64,000 bases of DNA, from positions 28,271 to 92,270 of the forward strand of contig JADFMN010000012.1 in assembly GCA_022563855.1 (NCBI GenBank). The letters run 5' to 3'. Positions 44,619 to 53,897 of the stretch are shown here, piece after piece (positions within the stretch are counted from its first letter, which is position 1; each line of letters opens with the position of its first letter). The DNA is from Armatimonadota bacterium. GTDB taxonomy: Bacteria > Armatimonadota > Fimbriimonadia > Fimbriimonadales > Fimbriimonadaceae. Below the pieces are notes generated by a model that saw only the letters and a program-made list of their open reading frames with translations, had not been told where the DNA came from and did not search any database. Both the position numbers and the translations under genes were made by a program.

Positions 44619-47600
44619 ATGAAAATAGCCCGATACTTCACTTCAGCCGAGAACGGACCGTACGAAGGGATCGCATTTAAGCCGAGAACGAGCGAAATCC
44701 GCAACCCGGACGGCAGCTCGGTCTTCCACATGGAGGACGTCATGGTGCCTGCCGATTGGTCGCAAGTGGCGACAGACATCATCGCGCAAAAGTACTTTCG
44801 CAAGGCTGGCGTTCCGCTGGATGACGGCTCGACAGGTACGGAAACGGACGCGCGCCAGGTGTTCCACAGGCTCGCTGGGTGCTGGAAGCAGTGGGGCGAG
44901 CAGAACGGATACTTCGACACCGATGAAGACGCGGCGGCGTTCTACGACGAGCTTTGCCACATGCTCGCGACCCAAAAAGCAGCGCCGAACAGCCCGCAGT
45001 GGTTCAACACCGGCCTCCACTTCGCTTATGGCATCGACGGCAAGGCGCAAGGCCACTACTTCGTCGAAAACGCGACTGGCCAACTGCAGCGGAGCAAGAC
45101 CGCTTACGAGCGGCCGCAACCGCACGCGTGCTTCATCCTGAGCGTCGCTGACGATCTTATCAACGACGGCGGCATCATGGATCTATGGAGGCGCGAAGCG
45201 CTCGTCTTCAAGTACGGGTCGGGCGTCGGCACGAACTTCAGCAAGCTCCGCGGGGCGAACGAGCGGCTCAGCGGCGGCGGAAAGTCGTCGGGGCTGATGT
45301 CGTTCCTGCGCGTCGGGGACCGCTCGGCGGGGGCGATCAAGTCCGGAGGCACGACCCGGCGAGCGGCGAAGATGGTCTGCCTCGACGTCGACCATCCGGA
45401 CATCGAGGCGTTCGTAAGCTGGAAGGTCATAGAGGAGCAGAAGGTGGCGGCGCTCGTCACCGGCTCCATCCTCAACCACAAGCACCTCAACGCCATCATC
45501 GCTGCGTGCAGCGAGGGTTGCGATCCTCGGCAGAATAAGAACCTCTACAACGCGATCGCTGCGGCCAAAGCGGATGAGATCAGCCCGAACTACATCCAGC
45601 GCGCCATCCAACTCGCCGAGCAAGGCGCTACAAGCATCGAGTTTCCAGTTTACGACGCAGGGTATGAAAGCGAATCATATGTTACAGTTTCAGGCCAAAA
45701 CTCTAACAATTCGGTTCGCCTGAGCAACGACTTCCTCAGCGCTGTCGAGGCAGGCGGGGACTGGAATCTGACCGCGCGGACGACGGGCGAAACGATGAAG
45801 ACCATCAGCGCGAGCGACCTCTGGGACGACATCTGCTACAGCGCGTGGTCGTGCGCCGACCCCGGCACCCAGTACGACACGACGATCAACGATTGGCACA
45901 CCTGCCCCGCCGGCGGACGCATCAACGCCAGTAATCCATGTAGCGAGTATATGTTCCTCGACGACACCGCGTGCAACCTCGCTTCGATCAACCTGGCGAA
46001 GTTCTACGACTCGGCGTCGGTCGATTTCGACATCGAAGGGTACAAGCACGCGATCCGCCTCTGGACGATCGTGCTCGAGATCAGCGTCCTGATGGCGCAG
46101 TTCCCCAGCAAGGAGGTCGCGCAGCTCAGCTTCGACTACCGAACGCTCGGGCTCGGCTACGCGAACATCGGCGCGCTGCTCATGCAGATCGGCATCCCTT
46201 ATGACAGCCCGAAAGGGGTCGCGATCGCGGGCGCCATGACGGCGATCCTCACCGGCGAGTCGTACGCGACGAGCGCGGAGATGGCCGAACAGCTCGGCGT
46301 GTTCCCGCGATACGAAGAGAACAAGGGCGACATGCTCCGCGTGATCCGCAACCACCGGAGAGCGACGTACAACGTTGAGCCGAACGAGTACGAGGGGATC
46401 GACATCAAGCCGACGGGGATAGATAGCGCCGAGTGCCCTTCCCCGCTTCTCGAGGCTGCACAAGCGGCATGGGACCGCGCGCACGAGCTAGGCGTGCAGC
46501 ACGGCTACCGCAACGCACAGACCACCGTGCTGGCGCCGACCGGAACCATCGGCTTGCTCATGGACTGCGACACCACCGGAATCGAGCCCGACTTCGCGCT
46601 GGTGAAGTTCAAGAAGCTCGCCGGCGGCGGTTACTTCAAGATAGTCAACCAGTCCGTTCCGGCGGCGCTCAAGAAGCTGAAGTACTCCGACGAGCAGGTC
46701 GAGGACATCGTAAACTACGCCGTCGGGCGCAAGACGCTGGCAGATGCGCCGTTCATCAACCACGAGACCTTAAGAGACAAGGGCTTCGATGAAGACGCGA
46801 TACAAAAGCTAGAAGCGGCGCTGGAGAACGCGTTCGAGATCAATTTCGCGTTCAACAAGTTCACACTGGGCGAAGGTTTTCTTACAGAGAAGCTCGGCGT
46901 CAGCGAAGAGGCGATGAACGATTGGACGTTCGATCTCTTGTCGCATCTCGGCTTCAGCAAAGAGCACATTCAGATCGCGAACGAATACGTCTGCGGCGCG
47001 ATGACGGTCGAAGGCGCGCCGCACATCCGCGACGAGCATCTGCCGGTGTTCGACTGCGCGAGCAAGTGCGGGCTGAAAGGCGTCCGCTACATCAGTGCCG
47101 AGGGACACATCCGCATGATGGCCGCCGCGCAGCCGTTCCTCAGTGGCGCGATCAGCAAGACGATCAACCTGCCGAGCGACGCAACGCAAAAGGACATCAG
47201 CGACAGCTATATGATGTCGTGGAAGCTCGGCCTGAAGGCGAACGCGCTGTACCGCGACGGCAGCAAGCTCAGCCAACCGCTGAACGCCAGCTCCGGCGAC
47301 GCCGCGGCGGCGATCCTTGAGGCGAGCCTCGGCGAAGAGTTCGGCCCGGCGGTCGTTGAATTGCAGGAAACCGAGCACGAACAGATCTCCGCGATCGCAC
47401 AAAAGCTGGTCTACCGGTACATCGCCAAGCGGCGTCTGATGCCCCCGCGAAGGCGTGGTTACACGCAGAAGGCTCGCGTCGGTGGGCATAAGATCTACCT
47501 GCGCACCGGCGAGTACGACGACGGCACTCTCGGCGAGGTGTTCGTCGACATGCACCGCGAGGGCGCGGCGTTCCGGTCGCTGATGAACTGCTTCGCGATC

Positions 47601-48242
47601 GCGATCTCGCTCGGACTGCAGTACGGGGTTCCGCTCGAGGAGTTCGTCGAGGCGTTCGTGTTCACGCGGTTCGAGCCGAACGGTCCGGTCAGCGGACACG
47701 AGAACATCAAGATGTCCACCTCGATCATCGACTACATGTTCCGCGAGCTGGCGATGACGTACCTAGGCCGCAACGACCTGGTGCAGGTCTCGCCCGACGA
47801 TCTGCGAGGCGATTTCGCGGGTGGAACCACCCAGCCGCTGCTCGAGTTCTCGGACGAGGACGAGGCGCAGGACATCGAAGGCCCGGTGCCCGGATCGACC
47901 CGCGAGAACCACGATTCGCCTGGGTTTCGGAAAGGGCAAGAGCCCTCCGCCGTCATGACCGAGGCTGGAGTCTATCCTAACGGGAACGGCTCGTCTTCCC
48001 TTGCGAACGGCAACGGTGCGAGTTCGTCGAACGATAACGCCGAACCCGCCCTCGAATCGTCGTCATCAGCGACCGCAGTCCTCCCGACGGCGTCGATGCA
48101 CGCGCTCGCCGGCCAGATTCGCGAAGCGAAGATGAAAGGCTACGAAGGCGACCCCTGCGCCGACTGTGGCGCGTTTACGCTCGTGCGGAACGGTGTATGC
48201 CTGAAGTGCAACACCTGCGGCGCGACAAGCGGGTGCAGCTAG
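44619..48242 (+). CDS. nrdJ: vitamin B12-dependent (class II) ribonucleoside-diphosphate reductase
   Basis: 1207 residues. Reduces ribonucleotides to deoxyribonucleotides using adenosylcobalamin. [11 protein letters not shown] and [12 protein letters not shown] fit the class II family, [20 protein letters not shown] carries the active-site Cys and neighbouring residues, and [15 protein letters not shown] follows. A low-complexity Asn/Ser/Gly linker (~1120-1165) leads to a C-terminal cysteine tail ([10 protein letters not shown] ... [14 protein letters not shown]), the metal/redox tail of NrdJ. Co-transcribed with nrdR. I see no cobalamin riboswitch upstream. Confidence 0.96.
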   Translation: MKIARYFTSAENGPYEGIAFKPRTSEIRNPDGSSVFHMEDVMVPADWSQVATDIIAQKYFRKAGVPLDDGSTGTETDARQVFHRLAGCWKQWGEQNGYFDTDEDAAAFYDELCHMLATQKAAPNSPQWFNTGLHFAYGIDGKAQGHYFVENATGQLQRSKTAYERPQPHACFILSVADDLINDGGIMDLWRREALVFKYGSGVGTNFSKLRGANERLSGGGKSSGLMSFLRVGDRSAGAIKSGGTTRRAAKMVCLDVDHPDIEAFVSWKVIEEQKVAALVTGSILNHKHLNAIIAACSEGCDPRQNKNLYNAIAAAKADEISPNYIQRAIQLAEQGATSIEFPVYDAGYESESYVTVSGQNSNNSVRLSNDFLSAVEAGGDWNLTARTTGETMKTISASDLWDDICYSAWSCADPGTQYDTTINDWHTCPAGGRINASNPCSEYMFLDDTACNLASINLAKFYDSASVDFDIEGYKHAIRLWTIVLEISVLMAQFPSKEVAQLSFDYRTLGLGYANIGALLMQIGIPYDSPKGVAIAGAMTAILTGESYATSAEMAEQLGVFPRYEENKGDMLRVIRNHRRATYNVEPNEYEGIDIKPTGIDSAECPSPLLEAAQAAWDRAHELGVQHGYRNAQTTVLAPTGTIGLLMDCDTTGIEPDFALVKFKKLAGGGYFKIVNQSVPAALKKLKYSDEQVEDIVNYAVGRKTLADAPFINHETLRDKGFDEDAIQKLEAALENAFEINFAFNKFTLGEGFLTEKLGVSEEAMNDWTFDLLSHLGFSKEHIQIANEYVCGAMTVEGAPHIRDEHLPVFDCASKCGLKGVRYISAEGHIRMMAAAQPFLSGAISKTINLPSDATQKDISDSYMMSWKLGLKANALYRDGSKLSQPLNASSGDAAAAILEASLGEEFGPAVVELQETEHEQISAIAQKLVYRYIAKRRLMPPRRRGYTQKARVGGHKIYLRTGEYDDGTLGEVFVDMHREGAAFRSLMNCFAIAISLGLQYGVPLEEFVEAFVFTRFEPNGPVSGHENIKMSTSIIDYMFRELAMTYLGRNDLVQVSPDDLRGDFAGGTTQPLLEFSDEDEAQDIEGPVPGSTRENHDSPGFRKGQEPSAVMTEAGVYPNGNGSSSLANGNGASSSNDNAEPALESSSSATAVLPTASMHALAGQIREAKMKGYEGDPCADCGAFTLVRNGVCLKCNTCGATSGCS

Positions 48243-48276
48243 TTAGGGCACCGCTACTGACTCTCGTCCCTCCAAA

Positions 48277-48984
48277 CTAGTGGTCTGGAGGATTTGATCC
48301 CGGCTCACGAAGATCGCTCTGCCTAGTAACAGAGACTCCGTTGATCCAGTCAATCTGTAGTCCGTTGTCTAAAGCGTCGATCTGATCGAGCACATACCGA
48401 AGGGAACGCCGACGCAATAGCAGTTCAATCTCCTGTCCCTTCGCCTGGAATACGTGATAGCCGATTTCTCTTTGCGAGAGAACAGCAGCAAGGTAATCAA
48501 GCGAGTTTGCTTTGTTCTCCAAAATAGTAACGGTGTTCTCTGAAGTCTCAACACGCGGAGGATCAAACGAATAACTGATCGGATAAGCCGGAAGCCCGCG
48601 GTGTATCAATTGAACGACTCCTTCTTCGATTCGATAGGTCATGCTCAGCTCGTTTAGCGCATATCGCAATACTGATCCAAATTCAAGCTCTTCCCTTGTA
48701 TCTCCTCGCCTTACCCATACTCTGACAGCGTCTATGCTGCCCCACTCAACTTCGTACTCCAGCTTGTCCGACTGATGGAACTTACTGAGTATCTCGAGCG
48801 CCGCCTCGCGATTCACGCAGTAGATGATGAAGTCACAGCCAGTGGGATCAGGCTCACTGTTTGGCGTCGCGATAAACTTACTCCCGTATTTATCGATATC
48901 TGCCTTCGTGGGCACTTGGGCGAGGCAATACGCAAACTGCAACAACAGTAGGCAACAAACCAAGACCCTCACGCTTGCATTCAT
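48277..48984 (-). CDS. secreted protein with two STN-like units
   Basis: 235 residues, signal peptide VLVCCLLLLQFAYCLAQ. Two similar segments follow the pattern of short N-terminal secretin-like domains: FIIYCVNREAALEILSKFHQ...DAVRVWV and SLDYLAAVLSQREIGYHVF...LRYVLDQIDALDNGLQIDW. It is homologous throughout to the 49700-50353 protein. Distantly, its layout recalls the N-terminal part of the 3528/5537 pair. Function unknown. Confidence 0.65.
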   Translation of the reverse strand: MNASVRVLVCCLLLLQFAYCLAQVPTKADIDKYGSKFIATPNSEPDPTGCDFIIYCVNREAALEILSKFHQSDKLEYEVEWGSIDAVRVWVRRGDTREELEFGSVLRYALNELSMTYRIEEGVVQLIHRGLPAYPISYSFDPPRVETSENTVTILENKANSLDYLAAVLSQREIGYHVFQAKGQEIELLLRRRSLRYVLDQIDALDNGLQIDWINGVSVTRQSDLREPGSNPPDH

Positions 48985-49043
48985 AACTTAGGAACGTACC
49001 AGGTACTGAGCCGTTATGGCGACGGCAAGCCAGCAGAGTGGTT

Positions 49044-49160
49044 CCATGCTATGGCATGGTGAGGAAATCTGAATAACAAGGCACCACCTTACCAATCGCT
49101 CGGAAAGCGTTCTGACCATTCGCACCCTCTCCTAGCCTCTCCCAGGGGAGAGGGATCTAG
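49044..49160. repeat. palindrome and C/G-rich inverted element
   Basis: CCATGCTATGGCATGG (49044-49059), then CCCTCTCCTAGCC/CCCAGGGGAGAGGG (about 49125-49153). Both types recur elsewhere in the window (11821, 11220, 29350). Confidence 0.65.
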
Positions 49161-49197
49161 TGACGCTCCCCGTGCATCGAACATACTGACAGGCACG

Positions 49198-49326
49198 ATG
49201 TCCATCAGACCGATCAGGCGAACTGTCAAGGCGAAACCCACGCTAGAGGGCGCGGGGGTGCATCTGGCAAGGGCGTTTGGTTTCGGTGAGACCTCCGACA
49301 CCGACCCGTTCCTGTTGCTCGACGAC
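49198..49326 (+). pseudogene. pirin gene, 5'-end remnant
   Basis: ATG 49198 starts MSIRPIRRTVKAKPTLEGAG, then VHLARAFGFG and DTDPFLLLDD, the unmistakable N-terminus of pirin-family cupin proteins. After DD the similarity ends and a short unrelated tail follows. The metal-binding His block that should come next (HPHRG) is absent and I do not see the rest of the gene. It breaks off 20 bp before the end of the DUF4190 gene on the other strand. Confidence 0.8.
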
Positions 49327-49346
49327 GGGACGTTCTTGGAGGTTGA

Positions 49347-49640
49347 TCAAAAACCAATTTTTAAGTTTCTTCTCAACGTAAAACCGTAGTACACCGCCGC
49401 GACTACCGCGATGACGATGCACACGACCGAGATCAGCACGGCGAGTTTGCCGAGAATCACACCAATGCGACCCATCTGACGGTCGGCTTCGGTTCCATGG
49501 CCGGCGTCCACCTCCTTGATCGCCACCTTCCCAAGAATCCAAGCTGGAATCCCGGTCAGCATGACGCCGCCCATGAAGCTCATGATTCCGAGCACGAGCG
49601 AGGCGACCGCGTATGTAACTGCCCTATTGTCCGTGACCAT
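49347..49640 (-). CDS. DUF4190 membrane protein
   Basis: 97 residues, two hydrophobic helices with the DUF4190 layout: YAVASLVLGIMSFMGGVML, the IPAWILGKVAIKEVD loop, GRIGVILGKLAVLISVVCIV. Related to proteins at 27303 and 52363. Its 3' end abuts the truncated pirin fragment. Role unknown. Confidence 0.7.
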   Translation of the reverse strand: MVTDNRAVTYAVASLVLGIMSFMGGVMLTGIPAWILGKVAIKEVDAGHGTEADRQMGRIGVILGKLAVLISVVCIVIAVVAAVYYGFTLRRNLKIGF

Positions 49641-49699
49641 GCGTTCTTTCTCAACCCCGCTAGTTCCTACGGATTACTAGCCTGTTGGGTTGTGGCCGC

Positions 49700-50353
49700 T
49701 TAAGACAGACCGCGCGGTCGAACGACGAATCCCAGAGTTTGATCGATCACGATGCCTGCGTCGAGAGCCTCCAACACTTCCACGAGCATCGAAAGCGGGC
49801 AGTTCTGCGCACGCAAAGACACCTCGCTACCGGCGGCACGCACGACCCGGTAGCCAACACCTTGCAGCGCGAGCGCCGCAGCAAGAACGTCGAGCGAGTT
49901 CACCTCGCCCGATACGAAGTCCATGGCTCCGTGCGAGCCCAACACCTTGAACGGTACAAACAGTTTCCTATACCGGAACAGAGGATAGTAAAGCCCACCT
50001 TCGACCTTATAAGTCATGTCGATCGAACTCAGCAACCGTCGATACGCGAGTCTGACAGTTCGTTGCGGATCGTCGCTGGGCTGACTTAGCATGGCCGGAA
50101 TCCACACGGTCACCGAGTCTGAAGCGCCCCAAGAGACTTCGTACTCCCACTTATCGGTTCTGTGCAGCCGGTGCAACAGTTGCATCATCGCGCTCCGATT
50201 CCGCGCGTAGATTTCGATGACGACTCCGCCCGGAGCAAGGGTCTGCTCAGAAATGAATTCGCTCCTATGGTTTGAGAAATCCGCATCCGTGAAGCGCTGC
50301 GCGGTAGCAAACGAGCACCACAGCGCAAGACAGACTGAAAACGCAACTTTCAA
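49700..50353 (-). CDS. secreted protein, paralogue of the 48277 gene product
   Basis: 217 residues; signal peptide VAFSVCLALWCSFATAQ. Matches the 48277-48984 protein along its length: FTDADFSNHRSEFI, IEIYARNRSAMMQLLHRLHRTDKWEYEVSWG and SLDVLAAALALQGVGYRV. The pair is separated by a DUF4190 gene and the pirin remnant, so the duplicates are no longer adjacent. Confidence 0.65.
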   Translation of the reverse strand: MKVAFSVCLALWCSFATAQRFTDADFSNHRSEFISEQTLAPGGVVIEIYARNRSAMMQLLHRLHRTDKWEYEVSWGASDSVTVWIPAMLSQPSDDPQRTVRLAYRRLLSSIDMTYKVEGGLYYPLFRYRKLFVPFKVLGSHGAMDFVSGEVNSLDVLAAALALQGVGYRVVRAAGSEVSLRAQNCPLSMLVEVLEALDAGIVIDQTLGFVVRPRGLS

Positions 50354-50424
50354 AATAGCGAACCTCTTAGCTCGATTTGACGGCCACGTTCATCGACAGG
50401 TTACGCAGCGCGGCAAGTCTAAAG

Positions 50425-50835
50425 TCAGTCCCAAACGTCGACGCGCGGCCTGCGGATGTACTGAACCAGTTTCAACAACGCCCACGGACCGAGCATCAGG
50501 AACGGCAGCGCATCGTACGTCCACGACAAAAGGTCGCACAGAATTAGGCCGACGACCGTAGACGCTAGCGTTACGAGCACGATCGTCCTGAACTCCGACT
50601 TGAATTCAGCCTGCTCGTCCTCCGCCCACGACCTCCATTCGTCGACCCGCTTGACAGCTAAAAACCCCAACCACATGACGCCAAGTGCACCGGCGATCGT
50701 CCAGTACGGCACCGTCGCAAGTCGGACAGGCTGATCATCGTCCATGATCGCGGGCCACGAAAAAATCAACGCGACCATCGCCGCATAGAACACGTAAAGC
50801 CGCCAGCCCGGACCCTGATCTCGATCCACAAACAT
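50425..50835 (-). CDS. small membrane protein of unknown function
   Basis: 136 residues with four hydrophobic segments in two pairs (about 12-28, 40-58, 80-105, 108-124), ending in a polar tail (QYIRRPRVDVWD). No signal peptide. Possibly co-directional with the preceding secreted gene but with a 71-bp gap. No family recognised. Confidence 0.55.
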   Translation of the reverse strand: MFVDRDQGPGWRLYVFYAAMVALIFSWPAIMDDDQPVRLATVPYWTIAGALGVMWLGFLAVKRVDEWRSWAEDEQAEFKSEFRTIVLVTLASTVVGLILCDLLSWTYDALPFLMLGPWALLKLVQYIRRPRVDVWD

Positions 50836-50974
50836 CCTTTCAACTATAGGGTATCAGACTTATTGGCAGGTTGCCTGTTCTTGTGCACATCGATGCCGCA
50901 GTGTTTCCCTGCCATGTGTCAGTTCTACCGCCGGCATCCGACCGGCTCGGTATAACGGTTGGAAGAACCGCAAG

Positions 50975-51763
50975 ATGAGCGACTGCAAGAACGTCTGGGG
51001 CACGACCGAAAAGGCGCGGGAGTACGAACGCGAGTCGGTGCCCGGCCGCCTTGCGCTCTGGCCAGGCAAGCTGCTTCCCTTCGCAAAGCTCTGCTCTAGC
51101 GACCGGGTTCTCGACGTCGGATGCGGCACCGGAGTCCTGACGATCGCCGCGCATTTGGTCAGCGAAACCGTTATCGGCCTGGACATCAACGAAAGCATGC
51201 TGGCGGTCGCGGCTAGTAAAGAGCCTTTGATAGATTGGCGAATCGGAGACGCCTGCGATCTGCCGTTCGACGACGAATCGTTCGACGTGGTCGTCAGCCA
51301 GTTCGCTCTGATGTTCGTCGACGATGCGGCACAGGCACTCAGCGAGATATGGCGCGTGCTGGCGCCGGGCGGACGGCTTGTCGTCGCGGTTTGGGCAACG
51401 GGGAAAGACAATCCTGTGCACGAAACTCTCGCCAACTTGGTGCGTGAACATTACGGCGACGAAGCGGCCGCGCGGTACTCAACGCCGTACGCTATGGGAG
51501 ATGCAACAGCACTGCAAGAATTGGCGCAGTCAGCAGGCATCACCCGGCCGAAGATCCGGTTGCTGCGAAGCATGGTGACGTCAGCCTCTCTCACGCAACT
51601 CGTAGAGGGGAACGTAAAGAAATGGGTCTCCGACGACCCCGCCGACGACGAAAAGCTGGCCGCGATGCACTCGCAAGCAAGAGAGTTATTAAGCGATTAC
51701 GAACAGGCGTCAGGCGAAATGAAGTACCCGATGAAGGCCATGGTCGTCATTGCCACGAGGTGA
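50975..51763 (+). CDS. class I SAM-dependent methyltransferase
   Basis: 262 residues. Motif I VLDVGCGTGVLTIAA, motif II region VIGLDINESMLAVA, post-motif DACDLPFDDESFDVVVSQFALMFV and EIWRVLAPGGRLVVAVWAT, the UbiE/COQ5-like Methyltransf_11 pattern. Acceptor unknown. Convergent with the downstream DinB gene, 8 bp apart. Confidence 0.9.
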   Translation: MSDCKNVWGTTEKAREYERESVPGRLALWPGKLLPFAKLCSSDRVLDVGCGTGVLTIAAHLVSETVIGLDINESMLAVAASKEPLIDWRIGDACDLPFDDESFDVVVSQFALMFVDDAAQALSEIWRVLAPGGRLVVAVWATGKDNPVHETLANLVREHYGDEAAARYSTPYAMGDATALQELAQSAGITRPKIRLLRSMVTSASLTQLVEGNVKKWVSDDPADDEKLAAMHSQARELLSDYEQASGEMKYPMKAMVVIATR

Positions 51764-51771
51764 ACAACGCT

Positions 51772-52290
51772 CTACTTCGATCTGCGCTTCCTGTACAACT
51801 CGCGCAGAAGAGTCATCTGCCCGCTGTGATACGCCTCGTGCTCGACCAGGTGGTGCAACACCCAGCGCAGCGTGAACTCGTTGCCTCTGCCGATTCCGGT
51901 GTGCGAAGGCTTCAGGCCTTTCATGGCTTTCTTCGTCTTCCTGCGGATGTCGGTCATCTGCTTGAGGTACCAGGCCTTCGGCTTCTTCAACGGAGTCCCG
52001 TAGATGCCGTTGGCGATGTCCATCCGCTTATAACCGAGCCCGTTGATGAACTTCATGTCCATGTCCTTGCCAAGAGTAACGCTCTGAATCCACCAGTACT
52101 CCGCCATCACGCAGTGCAGGATCATCATGGCGATCGAGTGTGCGCCCTTCTTCGCCTGCCATCTGAACTCCTTCTCGGAGATACCGCGCAAGTCGTCCTT
52201 CCACGACTTGGTCGTCGCGTCCATCATCGCAACGAGCAGAGCGACCTCGCTTCTCGACGCGGGTTTAATGTCGTACTTCTTCTTTGCCAT
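51772..52290 (-). CDS. DinB family protein
   Basis: 172 residues. HSIAMMILHCVMAEYWWIQS in the second helix and VLHHLVEHEAYHSGQMTLLREL near the C-terminus give the three-His metal site of the DinB/DUF664-like family. Basic N-terminus (MAKKKYDIKP). Function not known for close members. Distant from the DinB protein at 3003-3458. Confidence 0.8.
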   Translation of the reverse strand: MAKKKYDIKPASRSEVALLVAMMDATTKSWKDDLRGISEKEFRWQAKKGAHSIAMMILHCVMAEYWWIQSVTLGKDMDMKFINGLGYKRMDIANGIYGTPLKKPKAWYLKQMTDIRRKTKKAMKGLKPSHTGIGRGNEFTLRWVLHHLVEHEAYHSGQMTLLRELYRKRRSK

Positions 52291-52362
52291 TGACGAGTTT
52301 TACTTCATGTCGTCAAGCCGGTTCCAGCGTCCCTAGTAAAATGCGCCTCTTGTACCGACCTG

Positions 52363-52611
52363 CTAACCTGCAACAAACAGTTCCCATGCAAGCCAAACGA
52401 GGCTGATGATGGACCCTGCGATGCCCAGCACCATTCCAGTCCGCACATATTTCCGGTCGGACGGGTCAGTAATGCCGGTCTTCATGTGACGAAGCTCGGC
52501 TCTCCCCATCAGCCACGCAGGGATGCCAGAAATGGGCCCCAGCAAGACGCAACTCAGAATTCCGAGCACAAGGATAGTGTCCGCCTTGGAGTTTCTAGGA
52601 TAGAACGGCAT
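52363..52611 (-). CDS. DUF4190 membrane protein
   Basis: 82 residues from ATG 52611: DTILVLGILSCVLLGPISGIPAW, a MGRAELRHMKTG loop, then GMVLGIAGSIISLVWLAWELF. Same two-helix layout as the 49347 protein. The longer frame upstream to 52704 has no structure and is rejected. Function unknown. Confidence 0.65.
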   Translation of the reverse strand: MPFYPRNSKADTILVLGILSCVLLGPISGIPAWLMGRAELRHMKTGITDPSDRKYVRTGMVLGIAGSIISLVWLAWELFVAG

Positions 52612-52719
52612 GACGCTGTCTGTTCTCCACTGTGAAACTCGAGAGTACCCTGGGACAAAGACATGGCAAAGCGATCGAAGGAGAGTCTTCGACCGCCATA
52701 GCACGCTTACAGAAAGCGC

Positions 52720-53589
52720 TTACGCCGTCTTCCTGCGCCGTCGCGCAACGAGTGCCGCAGCACCGAGACCGAGCGCGATCATCGACGCTGGCTCGGGCAC
52801 AGGGTCGAGGTTAACTTGCGTGAACTTGCTGATCTCGGCGTTCGCGAGAATGTCGGCATGGGTCAGCATGCGCCGACGACCCGATGAGATCGACCAGAAT
52901 AGGTTCGCGTGCGAAAGATTCAGGTGTGCGCCGCTGATCGTCGAAATCGAAGCGCCTGTAAAAGGCAGCGGTGCTCTAATGTCGATGTCGCCGTCGGCGT
53001 TCTCGGCCTGGAAGGAGGTGTTCGCTCTGGACATACCGAGCGCATGGGCGATCTCGTGCATTGCGATCGCCATCATGTCGTGCCTTCCGAACGCAAAACC
53101 CGTCGCGCCCGTGTACTCCCGGCCGATGTTCATGATCCCGCCGCCGAGATCCGCGGTGTACTCCGTGAACGTCGTGTACTCTGAAGGGTCGAACGGCGTC
53201 AGATCTGTGAACCAGTTAGTGCTCGAGTCGTTATCGAATCGGACCAGCCCATGAGTCTCTCGGTTCGGCGATCCGCCCTGGGCCAGAAGCCTGTGGGAAG
53301 CGAGGGTACCGCCGCCGAGCGACTGCCACCCGAAGTGGATCTCCACCGTGTGCGTGTCCTGCAGAGCCGACTCCCAATAGTCGGCAGCAGCGCTGAACAC
53401 GGCCTGAAGGTTGCCGCCGCCAGCCTGAAAGCCGCTGGCCGAACCGGCAGTTCCAGCACCGCCAGGGAACGTATCGCCGGGCGCAATGAAATCGCGGATG
53501 ATGATGATGGCGTCAGCCCGTGAGGCCGAGCCCAGCGTCAAGGCGCTGACGAGAACGATCGCTGCACACCGGGTAATAGGTGATCTCAT
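52720..53589 (-). CDS. PEP-CTERM metalloprotease-like protein
   Basis: 289 residues. Signal peptide (AAIVLVSALTLGSASRADA), a zinc protease motif AIAMHEIAHALGMS (HExxHxxG), and a C-terminal PEP-CTERM sorting tail: PVPEPASMIALGLGAAALV followed by RRRRKTA. Fits the NF038122-type PEP-CTERM metalloprotease group. Exosortase would process and export it; none is in the window. ATG 53589 is preceded by GAGGAAGC. Confidence 0.87.
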   Translation of the reverse strand: MRSPITRCAAIVLVSALTLGSASRADAIIIIRDFIAPGDTFPGGAGTAGSASGFQAGGGNLQAVFSAAADYWESALQDTHTVEIHFGWQSLGGGTLASHRLLAQGGSPNRETHGLVRFDNDSSTNWFTDLTPFDPSEYTTFTEYTADLGGGIMNIGREYTGATGFAFGRHDMMAIAMHEIAHALGMSRANTSFQAENADGDIDIRAPLPFTGASISTISGAHLNLSHANLFWSISSGRRRMLTHADILANAEISKFTQVNLDPVPEPASMIALGLGAAALVARRRRKTA

Positions 53590-53814
53590 TGCTTCCTCTC
53601 TGATCCAAGAACTTGTCCCGAACCCAATCGGCACGGTGAACACGTTTATTCTACACTCAAATCCATTGAGCAGGCGACCGGTACAATTACTTGGTAAGAG
53701 CAGAAACTAGTAGATCGAGATGCGACAGCATACGCTTAGCTCCGCGCTGACATTCCAACCTGCCCGAAGTACGCACGTATTGGCCGGTGCTTTCAAACGG
53801 AAGTCAGCGGCACG

Positions 53815-53897
53815 ACGCGCAAGCTAAAGCATGCGGCTACTCTTCCCTCGCGCCAGACGCGCAGCCTAAAGAGTACGGCTACTCCTCTTTCGCCCCA
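53815..53897. repeat. two ~42-bp imperfect tandem units at a gene end
   Basis: GACGCGCAAGCTAAAGCATG... and GACGCGCAGCCTAAAGAGTA... repeat with a shared GCGGCTACTC/ACGGCTACTC part. The second unit supplies the stop codon and last codons of the cytochrome gene at 53879; the first unit contains the equivalent stop just downstream. Confidence 0.65.

Noticed and set aside
46809..47699. Long minus-strand open frame inside nrdJ
   Set aside because: Antisense shadow of a GC-rich conserved gene; no family signature.
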